Shown one piece after another: positions 26,040 through 35,238 of a stretch of 64,000 nt of DNA; the stretch's first letter is position 1; the number at the start of each line of letters is the position of its first letter. The DNA comes from JAADJA01 sp963840975 (GTDB taxonomy: Bacteria; Bacteroidota; Bacteroidia; Bacteroidales; JAADJA01), in the NCBI GenBank assembly GCA_963840975.1, contig CAWJBC010000009.1, positions 124,001 to 188,000 on the forward strand, given 5' to 3'. A program made the translations under genes and the position numbers. Under the pieces are notes generated by a model, which was not told the DNA's origin, made no database searches, and was given only the letters and a program-made list of their open reading frames with translations.

Positions 26040-28952
26040 ATGAGAAAACTTTATGTTTTAATTTTAGTACTGACAATGTTCGCCGGAGCATTGAAAGCAC
26101 AGGACATTCCCATCAGCGGACAGGTAACCGGGGCGACAGATAAACAATCCATTCCGGGTGTTACAATTATGGTGAAAGGCAACACAACAACAGGAACAAC
26201 CACTGACATCAATGGAAATTATACAATACAGGCGCCATCAAATGGTCTGCTTGTATTTTCCTATATTGGAATGGAGACACAGGAAATTGCTGTAAACGGG
26301 CGCAAAGAAATCAATGTGGAAATGGCTTATGAAAATATTGACCTGGGTGAGTTTGTTGTTATGGGCTACAGCACAGAAAGTAAAAAGCTGATCTCCGGCT
26401 CGGTTGGATTGGTAAATGAAGATCAAATCAAGAATGTGCCTCTCCGCACAGTTGATGGAGTTCTCCAGGGTAAGGCTGCCGGACTTAACATTTTCCAGAA
26501 TTCCGGCACACCGGGTGGACAGTCAACCGTTACACTCAGGGGCGGAAGCTCTATCCTTGCAAGCAATTCTCCTCTTTTTGTTGTTGATGGAATACCGGTC
26601 ATTACAGGTGAGTATGGACAAGGTAGTTTCAGCGGGCAGGAAATCAATGCACTTTCTGACCTTAATCCCAACGATATCGAAACGGTAACTGTCCTGAAAG
26701 ATGCTTCAGCTACCGCTATTTATGGTGCCAGGGCATCAAATGGGGTTATTCTTATTACTACTAAAAAAGGATCACTACGAAAAACAAGTGTTAATTTCAA
26801 CACCAGTTATGGATGGCAAACCATGCCTAACGAAAGATTGCTTGATTTAATGAATGCTGAACAATGGAATGAATACAAAGGTACCAACGTTCAAGGTATT
26901 GATACTGACTGGATGAGTGAGATATTGCAAGTGGGGCCGACTTCAAATACTGAACTTTCGGTGAGTAGTGGCGGCGAAAAGACAAGATTTTTCCTCTCAG
27001 GAAATTATTACAGAAATACTGGTGTGGTTATAGGTACCGATTATTACCGATACAGTGGTATGATGAATGTAGATCATAACCTTTTAAAAAATCTAAAAGT
27101 GGGGGGAGGCGTTTCCCTCTCATATTCCAAAAATGCCCGTGTTGAAGGAGATCAAACCCTTAACGGTCCGCTACCTAACGCAATGTCAATCCCCGCTATT
27201 TACCCTGTTTACAACCCTGATGGCACCTACAATGAAGATGGACCCTATGCCAATCCGGTTGCCATTGCAAAAGAAGCAGTTAACAATGCTTATACTAACC
27301 GTACCACCGGGAATGTTTTCCTTGAGTACAAATTCCTTGATCATTTTACCTTCACATCAAAATGGGGTGCTGATATTTATAACCTGCGTGAACATAGTTA
27401 CGATCCTGTCACCACCCTTCAGGGTGCACGATACAATGGACTCGGTGTTGAAGGCACCAGCTATGTCAGCAATCTTGTATCGAATAATGTGCTGCAATAT
27501 CTTACAACCATAAAAGGAAAACACAATATAGATGCGTTATTTGGTTACAGTTTCGAAAAGTACGCTAAAAGGACCACCTACATTGAAGGCATTGATTTTC
27601 CAAATGAAGATTTCCAGTATCTTATTTCTGCGGGAACCATTCGGTATGCTGATGCTACTGCGCTTGATCGCGGATTAAATTCATGGTTTGGACAGTTTAA
27701 ATACAATTATAACTTTAAATATATTTTCACTTTGACAGGCCGTGCCGATGGTTCTTCAAAGTTCGGCACCAATAATCGCTACGGGTTTTTCCCGGCAGCA
27801 TCTGTTGCATGGCGAATGTCGGAAGAATCTTTTCTTAAAGATGTCAATACAATTACTGACCTCAAGATCAGAGCTAGCTTCGGACTTACGGGTAACGATG
27901 GGATTCCTGATTATGCCTATTTGGGACTTTATGGTGGGGGATACAATTACGGTGGGAACTCTGGTATTGCCCCTACCCAACTGCCCAATCCCGACCTGAA
28001 ATGGGAAACGACCCGGCAAACCGGCTTGGGATTTGACATCGGATTATTCAAAGACAGGATTATTCTGAACACTGATCTTTATTATAACCATACAAGCGAT
28101 CTTCTGCTCAACAGACCAATTCCCTCTTCAACAGGTTATTATGGAATATATTCCAACATCGGTGAACTGGAAAACAAAGGGATTGAATTTTTACTGAATA
28201 CTGTGAATATTGACAGAAAATTTAAGTGGACTTCATCTCTCAATTTTGCAGCTAACCAGAATAAAGTACTTAGGTTATACAACGATCAGCCCTTAGACGA
28301 CTTTGGTAGGGGCGGCAACCGTGTTGAGGTCGGAGAACCGATCGGTATTTTTTACGGACTCAATTGCCTCGGAGTTGATCCGACTACGGGTAACCTCGTT
28401 TATGAAGATTTAAACGGGGACGGAATCATTACATCCGACGACCGGATGAAGACAGGCGATCCAAACCCTGATTTTACATTGGGGTTTACAAATACTTTTA
28501 GTTATAAATCATTTGATCTTTCAATTTTCCTTTATTCTATGTACGGAAATGATGTCTTTAACGGGACTTTCATTTACCTTGAATCCGGAACCGGCGAAGA
28601 CCAGCAGACAACAACCATGATTGATAGATGGAAAAATCCGGGTGATGTTACCGATGTTCCAAGGGTCGGCGATCCGTATAAATCATCTCGGTTCATTGAG
28701 GACGGCTCCTTCCTGAGAATCAAAAACGTAACTTTGGGATACAACTTTAGTAAAGAATTGATCAAAAAGATTGGCTTGAAAACAGCCAGGTTTTATGTTA
28801 CAGGTCAGAATCTTTTCACTTTTACCGTTTATAAAGGCATGGACCCGGAAGTTAATTACTACGGGGGATCAAGCAATATTATCCTGGGTACTGACTTCTT
28901 TACTTACCCTCAGATACGAACTGTTATGTTAGGTTTAAATCTTGGTTTTTAA
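26040..28952 (+). CDS. SusC/RagA-family TonB-linked outer-membrane transporter
   Basis: A 970-residue outer-membrane importer. It has a signal peptide (to about 20), a CarboxypepD-reg domain (about 24-98, ending SYIGMETQEIAVNG), and the SusC plug with GVLQGKAAGLN, LRGGSSILASNSPLFVVDGIP and IETVTVLKDASATAIYGARA. The barrel ends GLNLGF. It forms a pedal-bin complex with the SusD partner 20 bases downstream. The upstream neighbour is cyanophycinase rather than a glycanase or a SusR/ECF regulator, which points to a peptide-type cargo. That is an inference from context, since SusC substrates cannot be read from sequence. Confidence 0.96.
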   Translation: MRKLYVLILVLTMFAGALKAQDIPISGQVTGATDKQSIPGVTIMVKGNTTTGTTTDINGNYTIQAPSNGLLVFSYIGMETQEIAVNGRKEINVEMAYENIDLGEFVVMGYSTESKKLISGSVGLVNEDQIKNVPLRTVDGVLQGKAAGLNIFQNSGTPGGQSTVTLRGGSSILASNSPLFVVDGIPVITGEYGQGSFSGQEINALSDLNPNDIETVTVLKDASATAIYGARASNGVILITTKKGSLRKTSVNFNTSYGWQTMPNERLLDLMNAEQWNEYKGTNVQGIDTDWMSEILQVGPTSNTELSVSSGGEKTRFFLSGNYYRNTGVVIGTDYYRYSGMMNVDHNLLKNLKVGGGVSLSYSKNARVEGDQTLNGPLPNAMSIPAIYPVYNPDGTYNEDGPYANPVAIAKEAVNNAYTNRTTGNVFLEYKFLDHFTFTSKWGADIYNLREHSYDPVTTLQGARYNGLGVEGTSYVSNLVSNNVLQYLTTIKGKHNIDALFGYSFEKYAKRTTYIEGIDFPNEDFQYLISAGTIRYADATALDRGLNSWFGQFKYNYNFKYIFTLTGRADGSSKFGTNNRYGFFPAASVAWRMSEESFLKDVNTITDLKIRASFGLTGNDGIPDYAYLGLYGGGYNYGGNSGIAPTQLPNPDLKWETTRQTGLGFDIGLFKDRIILNTDLYYNHTSDLLLNRPIPSSTGYYGIYSNIGELENKGIEFLLNTVNIDRKFKWTSSLNFAANQNKVLRLYNDQPLDDFGRGGNRVEVGEPIGIFYGLNCLGVDPTTGNLVYEDLNGDGIITSDDRMKTGDPNPDFTLGFTNTFSYKSFDLSIFLYSMYGNDVFNGTFIYLESGTGEDQQTTTMIDRWKNPGDVTDVPRVGDPYKSSRFIEDGSFLRIKNVTLGYNFSKELIKKIGLKTARFYVTGQNLFTFTVYKGMDPEVNYYGGSSNIILGTDFFTYPQIRTVMLGLNLGF

Positions 28953-28971
28953 CAAATAACAATATAAAATC

Positions 28972-30309
28972 ATGAAAAATATATTCATCCTATCTTTTAT
29001 CGCTTTAATAGCTTTTACGTCCTGCTCTGACTTGCTGGATGTTGAACCAACTGATGCCGTTTCCACAGACCAGGCTATCAATGATAAAATTGGTGTTGAC
29101 CGTGCCATTACTGGCTCATACAATGCCTTGCAGGCTGTCGGGTCTTATGGCAGAAACCAGATACTGGTCAGCGATCTGCCTGCTGATAACCTCAGGTGGT
29201 CGGGAACGACACAGGAATATTCTCAAATAGACCTGAATGTTATAGCAGCCGATAACGGAACGGTTGAAGGAATATGGGCTGCTAATTACGATGGGATCAA
29301 CCGGGTTAACAATGTGCTGTCACGAATTCCCGATATCACTGACTTGAGCGATGAAGAACGCAATATGTACCAGGGAGAAGCCCTGTTCCTGAGGGCTTTG
29401 TTTCATTTCAATCTGGTTGGCTTTTTTGGAGGAGTACCCATAAAAACGGAACCCACCCTCGACCTGAACCATATTGACCAGGCACGTAATAGCATTGAAG
29501 AGGTCTACCAGCAGGTAATTGCCGATTTGATCAGTGCCGAAGAATTGCTTCCTGCAACCATGCCTGTTGGTCATGCATCAGCGTTCACTGCTGCGGCAAT
29601 GTTGGCAAAAGTCTATCTTTCACAATTCCAACTTACGGGTAATTCATCTTATGCTTATCTGGCGGTGGCAAGCGCTGATAAAGTTATCAACGAAGGCGGT
29701 TACAGCTTGATGGAAACTTATGCAGACCTTTTCATACCCGACCCTAATTCGGAGTCCATATTTGAGGTTGTTTATGATGCCCAGAACAGCAACCGTCTGG
29801 CACAATACTTTTTCCCCCGCAGTCTTACGGGCCGATATGAAGTGGCGCCTACCGACGAATTAATTCAGAGCTATGAGGAGGGCGATACCAGGTTGGACAC
29901 ATCCATTGCAATTGATGTTGAAAATAATCCTTATGGAATAAAGTATACTGATATCACAGCAGGCACTGATCGTGTTTATGTTCTCAGGCTTGCCGAAATG
30001 TATCTGGTTCGTGCCGAAGCCAGGGCTTATTCAAATGGAGACATAGAGTTGATTAAATCTGATCTTGATGTCATCAGGAGCCGGGCCGGATTACCCGCAA
30101 CCACTGCTGATGATTACCCTTCCCTTAAACTCGCCATCGAAAATGAACGCCGGCATGAATTAGCTTTTGAAGGGCAGCGATGGGAAGATTTAGTGCGGAC
30201 TGGAAGAGCGACAACTATTTTGGGTATTGATGAGAATTATACCTTGTTCCCGATTCCACTAAGTGAAGTACAAACCAATAATCTGATGACTCAAAATCCA
30301 GGATATTAA
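28972..30309 (+). CDS. SusD/RagB-family surface lipoprotein
   Basis: The substrate-capturing lid protein of the SusC complex. 445 residues with lipobox Cys18 (AFTSCSDLL), the N-terminal SusD-like region (DAVSTDQAINDKIGVDRAITG), TPR-like helices (GEALFLRALFHFNLVGFFGG), and the C-terminal RagB motif (LRLAEMYLVRAEARAY, IENERRHELAFEGQRWEDLV). It is the short SusD type. Spacing to susC is 20 bases and to the next lipoprotein gene 31 bases, so all are co-transcribed. Confidence 0.96.
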   Translation: MKNIFILSFIALIAFTSCSDLLDVEPTDAVSTDQAINDKIGVDRAITGSYNALQAVGSYGRNQILVSDLPADNLRWSGTTQEYSQIDLNVIAADNGTVEGIWAANYDGINRVNNVLSRIPDITDLSDEERNMYQGEALFLRALFHFNLVGFFGGVPIKTEPTLDLNHIDQARNSIEEVYQQVIADLISAEELLPATMPVGHASAFTAAAMLAKVYLSQFQLTGNSSYAYLAVASADKVINEGGYSLMETYADLFIPDPNSESIFEVVYDAQNSNRLAQYFFPRSLTGRYEVAPTDELIQSYEEGDTRLDTSIAIDVENNPYGIKYTDITAGTDRVYVLRLAEMYLVRAEARAYSNGDIELIKSDLDVIRSRAGLPATTADDYPSLKLAIENERRHELAFEGQRWEDLVRTGRATTILGIDENYTLFPIPLSEVQTNNLMTQNPGY

Positions 30310-30340
30310 TGCACCAAATTTAGCACTAAAACTAAAAGAT

Positions 30341-31546
30341 ATGAAGACATATAAAATCTCACTGTTATTTTCAATCTTCGCAATTCTGTCAATAGCTGGA
30401 TGCGATAAAAACGAGTTGGGAAATCCGCCAGCAAGCACAATTGCTGACTTCTCTTACACCGTCAGCAATCAAGGATATGCTCCATGCGAAGTTGCGTTTA
30501 CCAACCATTCGCTTAATGCAAACGGGTATTTTTGGAATTTTGGAAATGGTCAGACGTCCGTAGAAGAAAATCCGGTTGTACAGTTTGAAATACCTGGATT
30601 GTATACCGTAACCCTCACCTGTACCGCTGTAAATGATGTCTACTATAATAAAACAGTCAAATCCCAGGTGATCAACATCAAGGATCCGCTTGCCGGGCTT
30701 TCTCAGGTTTTGTATTATACCACCCGCAACAATGAAGGCGGCGGAGGGCACATGGTAATCCTCACCGATGAGGCGCCTCTGGTCCAGGATTTTGATTTTG
30801 TGGAACTTTCCCGTCCTTATGGAATCGCAGCCGATACTATTAACCGAAAGGTTTTCATCACCGATTACAGCCTCGGTTATATTTATAGTTTCTCAGCCGA
30901 AGGAAAAGATCCTGTCAAAATTTTGGATATTACAGTTCCCGGACAGGAATTAGTTGATTACCCCGAAGGTATCTTCTGCTGGGAAAATAAAATTTATTGG
31001 GGACGGCCGGGTGGCATTTACCGCTCCAACGCTGATGGCACAAGCCCCGAAGAGTTTATTCCGATGACTACAACTTCAGCCCCTGAATACCCCATTGATA
31101 TGCAATATGATTTTAATTCGGAAAAAATTTACTTTGTCAACGACAGATATGACTATTCCGGTGGGTTGTTTTCGGTTAATCTGGATGGAACAGGACTGAC
31201 AACAATTTTACCCGATATTGACGGAACAGCCATTGAAGTTGATACTATTTCGAATAAAATTTATTTCTGCGCTTATGAAGTTGCAGGCTCCGCTGTTACT
31301 GAGAATGGGGTCTACATGTGCAATACAGACGGAACCGATCTCGTAAAGATTGGGGATTTCGGCTTAAAGGCAACCTGGGGTATGGCGATTGACTATACCC
31401 GGAGCAAGCTTTTCTGGGGTTATAAAATTTCCAATTCCGAACCCGACGGTAAGATCATCCGGGCAAACCTCGATGGTTCGGCACAGGAAGACTGGCTCAA
31501 CGGTATCTGTCCCCATGCAATGCAAATCGTCTGGATTAAATTGTGA
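30341..31546 (+). CDS. Surface lipoprotein with PKD domain and YWTD/LDL-receptor-type beta-propeller
   Basis: A 401-residue protein, lipobox Cys21 (SIAGCDKNEL). Residues about 32-110 form a PKD domain (FWNFGNGQTSVEENP, then GLYTVTLTCTA). From about 125 to the end are repeated units of the form 'K-I/V-Y/F-W/F ... R/S-N-x-D-G-T' (NKIYWGRPGGIYRSNADGTS, GLFSVNLDGTG, GVYMCNTDGTD, KIIRANLDGS), typical of a six-bladed YWTD propeller. It is the last gene of the cyanophycinase-SusC-SusD operon and probably an accessory binding protein on the cell surface. No enzyme active site is visible. Confidence 0.88.
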   Translation: MKTYKISLLFSIFAILSIAGCDKNELGNPPASTIADFSYTVSNQGYAPCEVAFTNHSLNANGYFWNFGNGQTSVEENPVVQFEIPGLYTVTLTCTAVNDVYYNKTVKSQVINIKDPLAGLSQVLYYTTRNNEGGGGHMVILTDEAPLVQDFDFVELSRPYGIAADTINRKVFITDYSLGYIYSFSAEGKDPVKILDITVPGQELVDYPEGIFCWENKIYWGRPGGIYRSNADGTSPEEFIPMTTTSAPEYPIDMQYDFNSEKIYFVNDRYDYSGGLFSVNLDGTGLTTILPDIDGTAIEVDTISNKIYFCAYEVAGSAVTENGVYMCNTDGTDLVKIGDFGLKATWGMAIDYTRSKLFWGYKISNSEPDGKIIRANLDGSAQEDWLNGICPHAMQIVWIKL

Positions 31547-31617
31547 TCGCGGTTAAATCTTTTACAGTCTGCTAACGGTAGATTCCTTAATACGGAAGGT
31601 ATTTTGGCTATCACGTG

Positions 31618-31667
31618 AAAATAAAAAACTTCCCACAATTCCGGTTTCCTGAAATTGCGGGAAGTTT
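31618..31667 (-). terminator. Terminator hairpin between convergent genes
   Basis: AAACTTCCC and GGGAAGTTT flank a second inner stem (CAATT/AATTG). On the minus strand the stem is followed by a T-rich tail (TTTTTTATTTT), fitting termination of the T9SS protein gene. It may also stop the SusCD operon on the other strand. Confidence 0.7.
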
Positions 31668-31690
31668 CATAAAGCAAGTACGAAGGACTG

Positions 31691-32788
31691 CTATTTTCCT
31701 TTAAATATTTTCATCGTCTGAACCCTACCTTCCTGACTGAGGGTGCAGAAATATAAGCCATCAGTGAGATTCTGTGCATTGAATTGAACGCTGTATTTGC
31801 CAGCTTTTTGAGCAGAATTTACAAGTTCCGCTACTTCCCTGCCGGTGGCATCGTATATCTTTAAACTAACAAATCCACTTTCCGGTAATTCATAACTGAT
31901 GTCGGTATAAACATTAAATGGATTGGGATAGTTTTGCTCAAGGATTAATTCATTTCTGTTGCCAGGGGTTTCGACCACAGCGGTGATGAGTTCCTGGTAT
32001 TTTTCTACTGCAGTCGTAATGTTGCTTAACATCGTTTCTTCATTGGCGCCCAGAGCAAAAGCATAATAAACATCAACTGACTGACCGGAGTTGAGTGCGA
32101 TGGCAGCCTGCGAAGTAATTGTAACCGGGCCATCTGCCGTATTGGAAACATATTCTGGCTGAAGTGATCCATAATTCATCCAGTCCCAATATTCCTCATC
32201 CACCTGATATTCATCATACCATTCGAAGGAGTACAATGAAGTAAGTGGATCGGAAAGTAATTTTATTCCCATATTCACCTGGTCATCCCTGTGGAAGCGG
32301 ATCACCCCTGCTTCACTGTTATAGGTAACAGCATCGAATCCGTATTCCTGGTTCAGTTCAGGAATGATGTCAAGGCCTATCAGTGCATCAATGGCGCTTG
32401 TTTCATCATTCTCTACATTGAACTTCACAACAGTATAACTTCCGTTGGTCCAGCCGTAAGCATTCAGTTTAACAATGACATCTGGAGGAAGGTTGGAATA
32501 TGTATTGTCGTACGCCCCATAGATTTCGAAATCACTCATTTGGGGATTTTCAACCAGTACAGTTGGATCCAGTTCTTCCGCATCGTTGGTATAATCAAAG
32601 ACAGCGGTAGCTGAAGTTCCGACCAGTATCGAGGCACGCTGCAGGTGCCTGGTGGCATCAGGAGTAAACAGCCGGATACGGCCATAGGCATTCACATCAA
32701 CATCCAAAGCACCCGTACTAAATGTTGCCTGGGAATAACTTCCAGTAATAAATGAAATTGCTGCAAGGAAAAGTAAAAGTTTTTTCAT
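31691..32788 (-). CDS. Secreted protein with T9SS type A sorting domain
   Basis: Likely start is the ATG at 32788 (MKKLLLFLAAISFITGSYSQ), which begins directly with a signal peptide; an upstream ATG at 32827 would add 13 residues. The product is about 365 residues. The central part (about 20-270) is Asp/Tyr-rich and beta-like, without a family I know. The last ~85 residues are a standard T9SS C-terminal domain: LEQNYPNPFNVYTDISYELP, VSLKIYDATGREVAEL, GLYFCTLSQ, ending MKIFKGK. The protein is therefore exported through the outer membrane and attached or released there. It is convergent with the SusCD operon, and no functional link is shown. Confidence 0.88.
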   Translation of the reverse strand: MKKLLLFLAAISFITGSYSQATFSTGALDVDVNAYGRIRLFTPDATRHLQRASILVGTSATAVFDYTNDAEELDPTVLVENPQMSDFEIYGAYDNTYSNLPPDVIVKLNAYGWTNGSYTVVKFNVENDETSAIDALIGLDIIPELNQEYGFDAVTYNSEAGVIRFHRDDQVNMGIKLLSDPLTSLYSFEWYDEYQVDEEYWDWMNYGSLQPEYVSNTADGPVTITSQAAIALNSGQSVDVYYAFALGANEETMLSNITTAVEKYQELITAVVETPGNRNELILEQNYPNPFNVYTDISYELPESGFVSLKIYDATGREVAELVNSAQKAGKYSVQFNAQNLTDGLYFCTLSQEGRVQTMKIFKGK

Positions 32789-33161
32789 ATTTTTTAAATT
32801 TAAAGTTAGTAATCCTAAATAGCCCACTTATTAACCATCAATATCCAAAAATCAAATCCGGATTTTGATTCAGTAAAATTAAACAGAAAATATAATATTA
32901 CTCAATTTAAAGTAATTTAATTTATCCGACAAATTAATTTGAGTAAATTTAGATTTGACAAAACTATTCCTTTATCCATTGGATAACAGAAAAGTAATTA
33001 GCCTGCATTATTCACAAATATTAAACTCAGGACTAAAGTCCTTTATGTGTATATGTTTGTCAAACTCCAGACTTAATTCTGGGGTTAAAAAGAATCCAGT
33101 TCTGATGCGCTTTAGCCCTATTTTATGAATTAAACAGGTTAGAATTAAGAAGAAGGTATAC
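32789..33161. other. Intergenic region with small palindromes
   Basis: No gene is seen. It is AT-rich, with two small hairpins: GGACTAAAGTCC (33030-33041) and CCAGA-CTTAAT-TCTGG (33067-33082), followed by CTTTAGCCC. Such GGACTAAAGTCC/CTTTAGCCC words recur between genes in other Bacteroidota, so this may be a decayed dispersed repeat. Confidence 0.4.
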
Positions 33162-33581
33162 TTAAAATCTTTCCAATTTTGCGAAGAAGAAATCGCCCTC
33201 AATGTTAGCATTTTCATCGCTGTCGGAACCATGAACGGCATTGGCTTCAAGACTAGTACCATACAGTGCCCGGATGGTTCCCGGTGCAGCATTGGCAGGA
33301 TTGGTAGCGCCAATGAATTCGCGGTAAGCCTGCACTGCATTTTCCTTTTCGAGGATGGCAGCTACAATCGGACCCGACGACATGGATTGTACAAGGCTGT
33401 CATAGAAAGGTCTTTCCTTGTGTACTTCATAAAATTTCTGAGCCTGCTCAACTGAAAGTTTGGTATATTTCATGGCTGCGATCCTGAACCCTCCTTCGGC
33501 TATCTTAGCCAAAATGGGTCCGATAAAACCTTTCTGTACAGCCAATGGTTTGATCATCGTAAGTGTAATTTTCCCTGACAT
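33162..33581 (-). CDS. ndk: Nucleoside diphosphate kinase
   Basis: Transfers the gamma-phosphate between nucleoside triphosphates and diphosphates through a phospho-histidine. 139 residues, standard size. TMIKPLAVQKG (ATP-site Lys), FYEVHKERPFY, SGPIVAAILE, and the active His117 in NAVHGSDSDENA are visible. It is divergent from the DHH phosphoesterase gene, with an 87-bp shared promoter region. Confidence 0.97.
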   Translation of the reverse strand: MSGKITLTMIKPLAVQKGFIGPILAKIAEGGFRIAAMKYTKLSVEQAQKFYEVHKERPFYDSLVQSMSSGPIVAAILEKENAVQAYREFIGATNPANAAPGTIRALYGTSLEANAVHGSDSDENANIEGDFFFAKLERF

Positions 33582-33612
33582 AGTTTAAATATATTGTTGT
33601 AAGTAAAGGCGG

Positions 33613-33639
33613 CAAAATTAAAACTATTTTATAAATTTG
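33613..33639. promoter_or_regulatory. Divergent -7 boxes for ndk and the DHH gene
   Basis: Minus-strand TAATTTTG (33613-33620) for ndk and plus-strand TAAATTTG (33632-33639) for the DHH gene are both TAnnTTTG matches, 11 bases apart. The two promoters would overlap on opposite faces of the same DNA. -33 boxes are not clear. Confidence 0.45.
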
Positions 33640-33668
33640 CGCTTTTTATAAATTAATCTTTTCTCTAC

Positions 33669-34685
33669 TTGGATATTTTAGATTTTTCTTCAATTGACGA
33701 ACTTTTCAAAGTTCCCTGCAGGATACTTTTAACCTCCCACACTAACCCCGACGGAGACGCTATGGGTTCAAGCCTGGCTGTTTTCCTTTATTTTAAAAAC
33801 CTTGGACACGATGTGAAAGTGGTAGTTCCAAATCCATTCCCCGACTACCTTGCTTGGATGGCTGGTAGCAATGAAGTTTTGATTTACGAAAAAGATAAAG
33901 AAGCATGTGACCGTCAATTTGAAACTTCTGAGATCATTTTTTCGCTCGATTATAATCATCCCAACCGGTTGGGTGATGCTGAAAACGCTTTCAATCAGGC
34001 GAAAGCCATCAAAATATTGATTGATCACCATGTGCAGCCTAAAAGTGATGCTTATGATTTTGTTTTTTCAACCACAATAACATCATCCACTTCCGAGCTA
34101 ATTTATGACTTCATTCATCAATTGCATCCTGAAAAACTGACCCAGGAAGTTGCAGAATGCATCTACGTCGGCATTGTGACCGATACAGGCTCATTCAACT
34201 ATGCATGTAATTCAGAAAAGACATTCAGAATAGTGGCAGAATTATATAAAACCGGTATGGATGGTGTAAAGATAAACCGACTGGTTTACAGCACATTTTC
34301 AGAAAGCAGGCTCCGGTTGCTTGGTTTTGCCCTGAGCGAAAAGCTCAAGGTAATTCCTAAATATGCAACTGCTTATATTTCGTTAACCCGCGAAGAACTT
34401 GAACGTTACCATTACCAGGTTGGAGATACCGAAGACGTTGTGAATTATGCACTTTCGATTAAAGGAATTCGTTTTGCAGCTATGTTCATGGAAAGGGATA
34501 AAAAAATAAGGGTATCGTTGAGGTCGGTGGGAGATTTTTCTGTCAACCTGATTGCCCGTGAACATTTCGATGGTGGCGGGCATAAAAATGCTGCCGGCGG
34601 AGATTCTTATATTTCGATGGAAAAAACCCTTGAGAAATTTGAACGTCTCCTACCCTCTTACCAAAACGAACTGATTAAAAAGTAA
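33669..34685 (+). CDS. DHH/DHHA1 phosphoesterase, NrnA-like (oligoribonuclease / pAp phosphatase)
   Basis: A manganese-type phosphoesterase of 338 residues that in its family degrades nanoRNA and 3',5'-pAp. DHH-domain motifs: TSHTNPDGDAMGSS (about 22-35), ILIDHHVQP, and GIVTDTGSFNYA. The DHHA1 substrate motif is GGGHKNAAGG near the end. The start is taken as TTG at 33669, as no in-frame ATG precedes the conserved core. It is followed after 7 bases by an FKBP lipoprotein gene, so it heads a run that includes two prolyl isomerases and sucC. Confidence 0.92.
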   Translation: MDILDFSSIDELFKVPCRILLTSHTNPDGDAMGSSLAVFLYFKNLGHDVKVVVPNPFPDYLAWMAGSNEVLIYEKDKEACDRQFETSEIIFSLDYNHPNRLGDAENAFNQAKAIKILIDHHVQPKSDAYDFVFSTTITSSTSELIYDFIHQLHPEKLTQEVAECIYVGIVTDTGSFNYACNSEKTFRIVAELYKTGMDGVKINRLVYSTFSESRLRLLGFALSEKLKVIPKYATAYISLTREELERYHYQVGDTEDVVNYALSIKGIRFAAMFMERDKKIRVSLRSVGDFSVNLIAREHFDGGGHKNAAGGDSYISMEKTLEKFERLLPSYQNELIKK

Positions 34686-34692
34686 GACAAAC

Positions 34693-35226
34693 ATGCCCGT
34701 GCAAGCATACAAAGTATTGATTTTAATTAGCATTCTTATATTCGTTTTGTTGGCATGCAACTCACCTGATGAGCCGGTAAATAAATCAGGGAATAAAAAT
34801 ATAGAAGAATCGCTGGTAGAAGCCAATAAACAATTTGTGAAATCAGAAGACAGGCAAATTGAAGATTTTATTGCCCGTTATGCCTGGACGATGACCAAAA
34901 CTGGAACCGGATTAAGGTATATGATCTATCAAAAAGGATCAGGTAAACCCGTTGAAACGGGAAACAAGGTAACGATCAAATACACCGTTGGTTTGCTTAA
35001 TGGTGAACCATGCTATTCATCCGCCGAAACAGGAAATAAGGAATTCGTTGCCGGACAGGGAGGAGTTGAAGCGGGACTTGAGGAAGGAATTTTATTTTTG
35101 AAAAAAGGTGACCGAGCAAAATTTATTTTACCTTCGCACCTCGGTTTCGGGCTGGTGGGCGATGGAAATAAAATTCCCGCAAAAGCAACACTGGTCTACG
35201 ATATAGAAATTATTGATTTAAAATAA
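34693..35226 (+). CDS. FKBP-type peptidyl-prolyl isomerase lipoprotein (short)
   Basis: Prolyl cis-trans isomerase and folding helper in the periplasm. 177 residues with lipobox Cys22 (VLLACNSPD). The FKBP domain occupies about 75-177 (GNKVTIKYTVGLLNGEPCY, GLEEGILFLKKGDRAKFILP, and GKIPAKATLVYDIEI-like end). The usual LAYG signature is HLGFG, and the aromatic pocket is only partly kept, so catalytic activity may be weak. It lies 7 bases after the DHH gene and 12 before the second FKBP gene; gliding-type short FKBPs in Bacteroidota look similar. Confidence 0.9.
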   Translation: MPVQAYKVLILISILIFVLLACNSPDEPVNKSGNKNIEESLVEANKQFVKSEDRQIEDFIARYAWTMTKTGTGLRYMIYQKGSGKPVETGNKVTIKYTVGLLNGEPCYSSAETGNKEFVAGQGGVEAGLEEGILFLKKGDRAKFILPSHLGFGLVGDGNKIPAKATLVYDIEIIDLK

Positions 35227-35238
35227 AAAACTAAAAAA

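Noticed and set aside
33008..33340. 110-codon minus-strand frame overlapping ndk
   Set aside because: Half lies out of frame inside ndk and the rest over small palindromes; no start signal.
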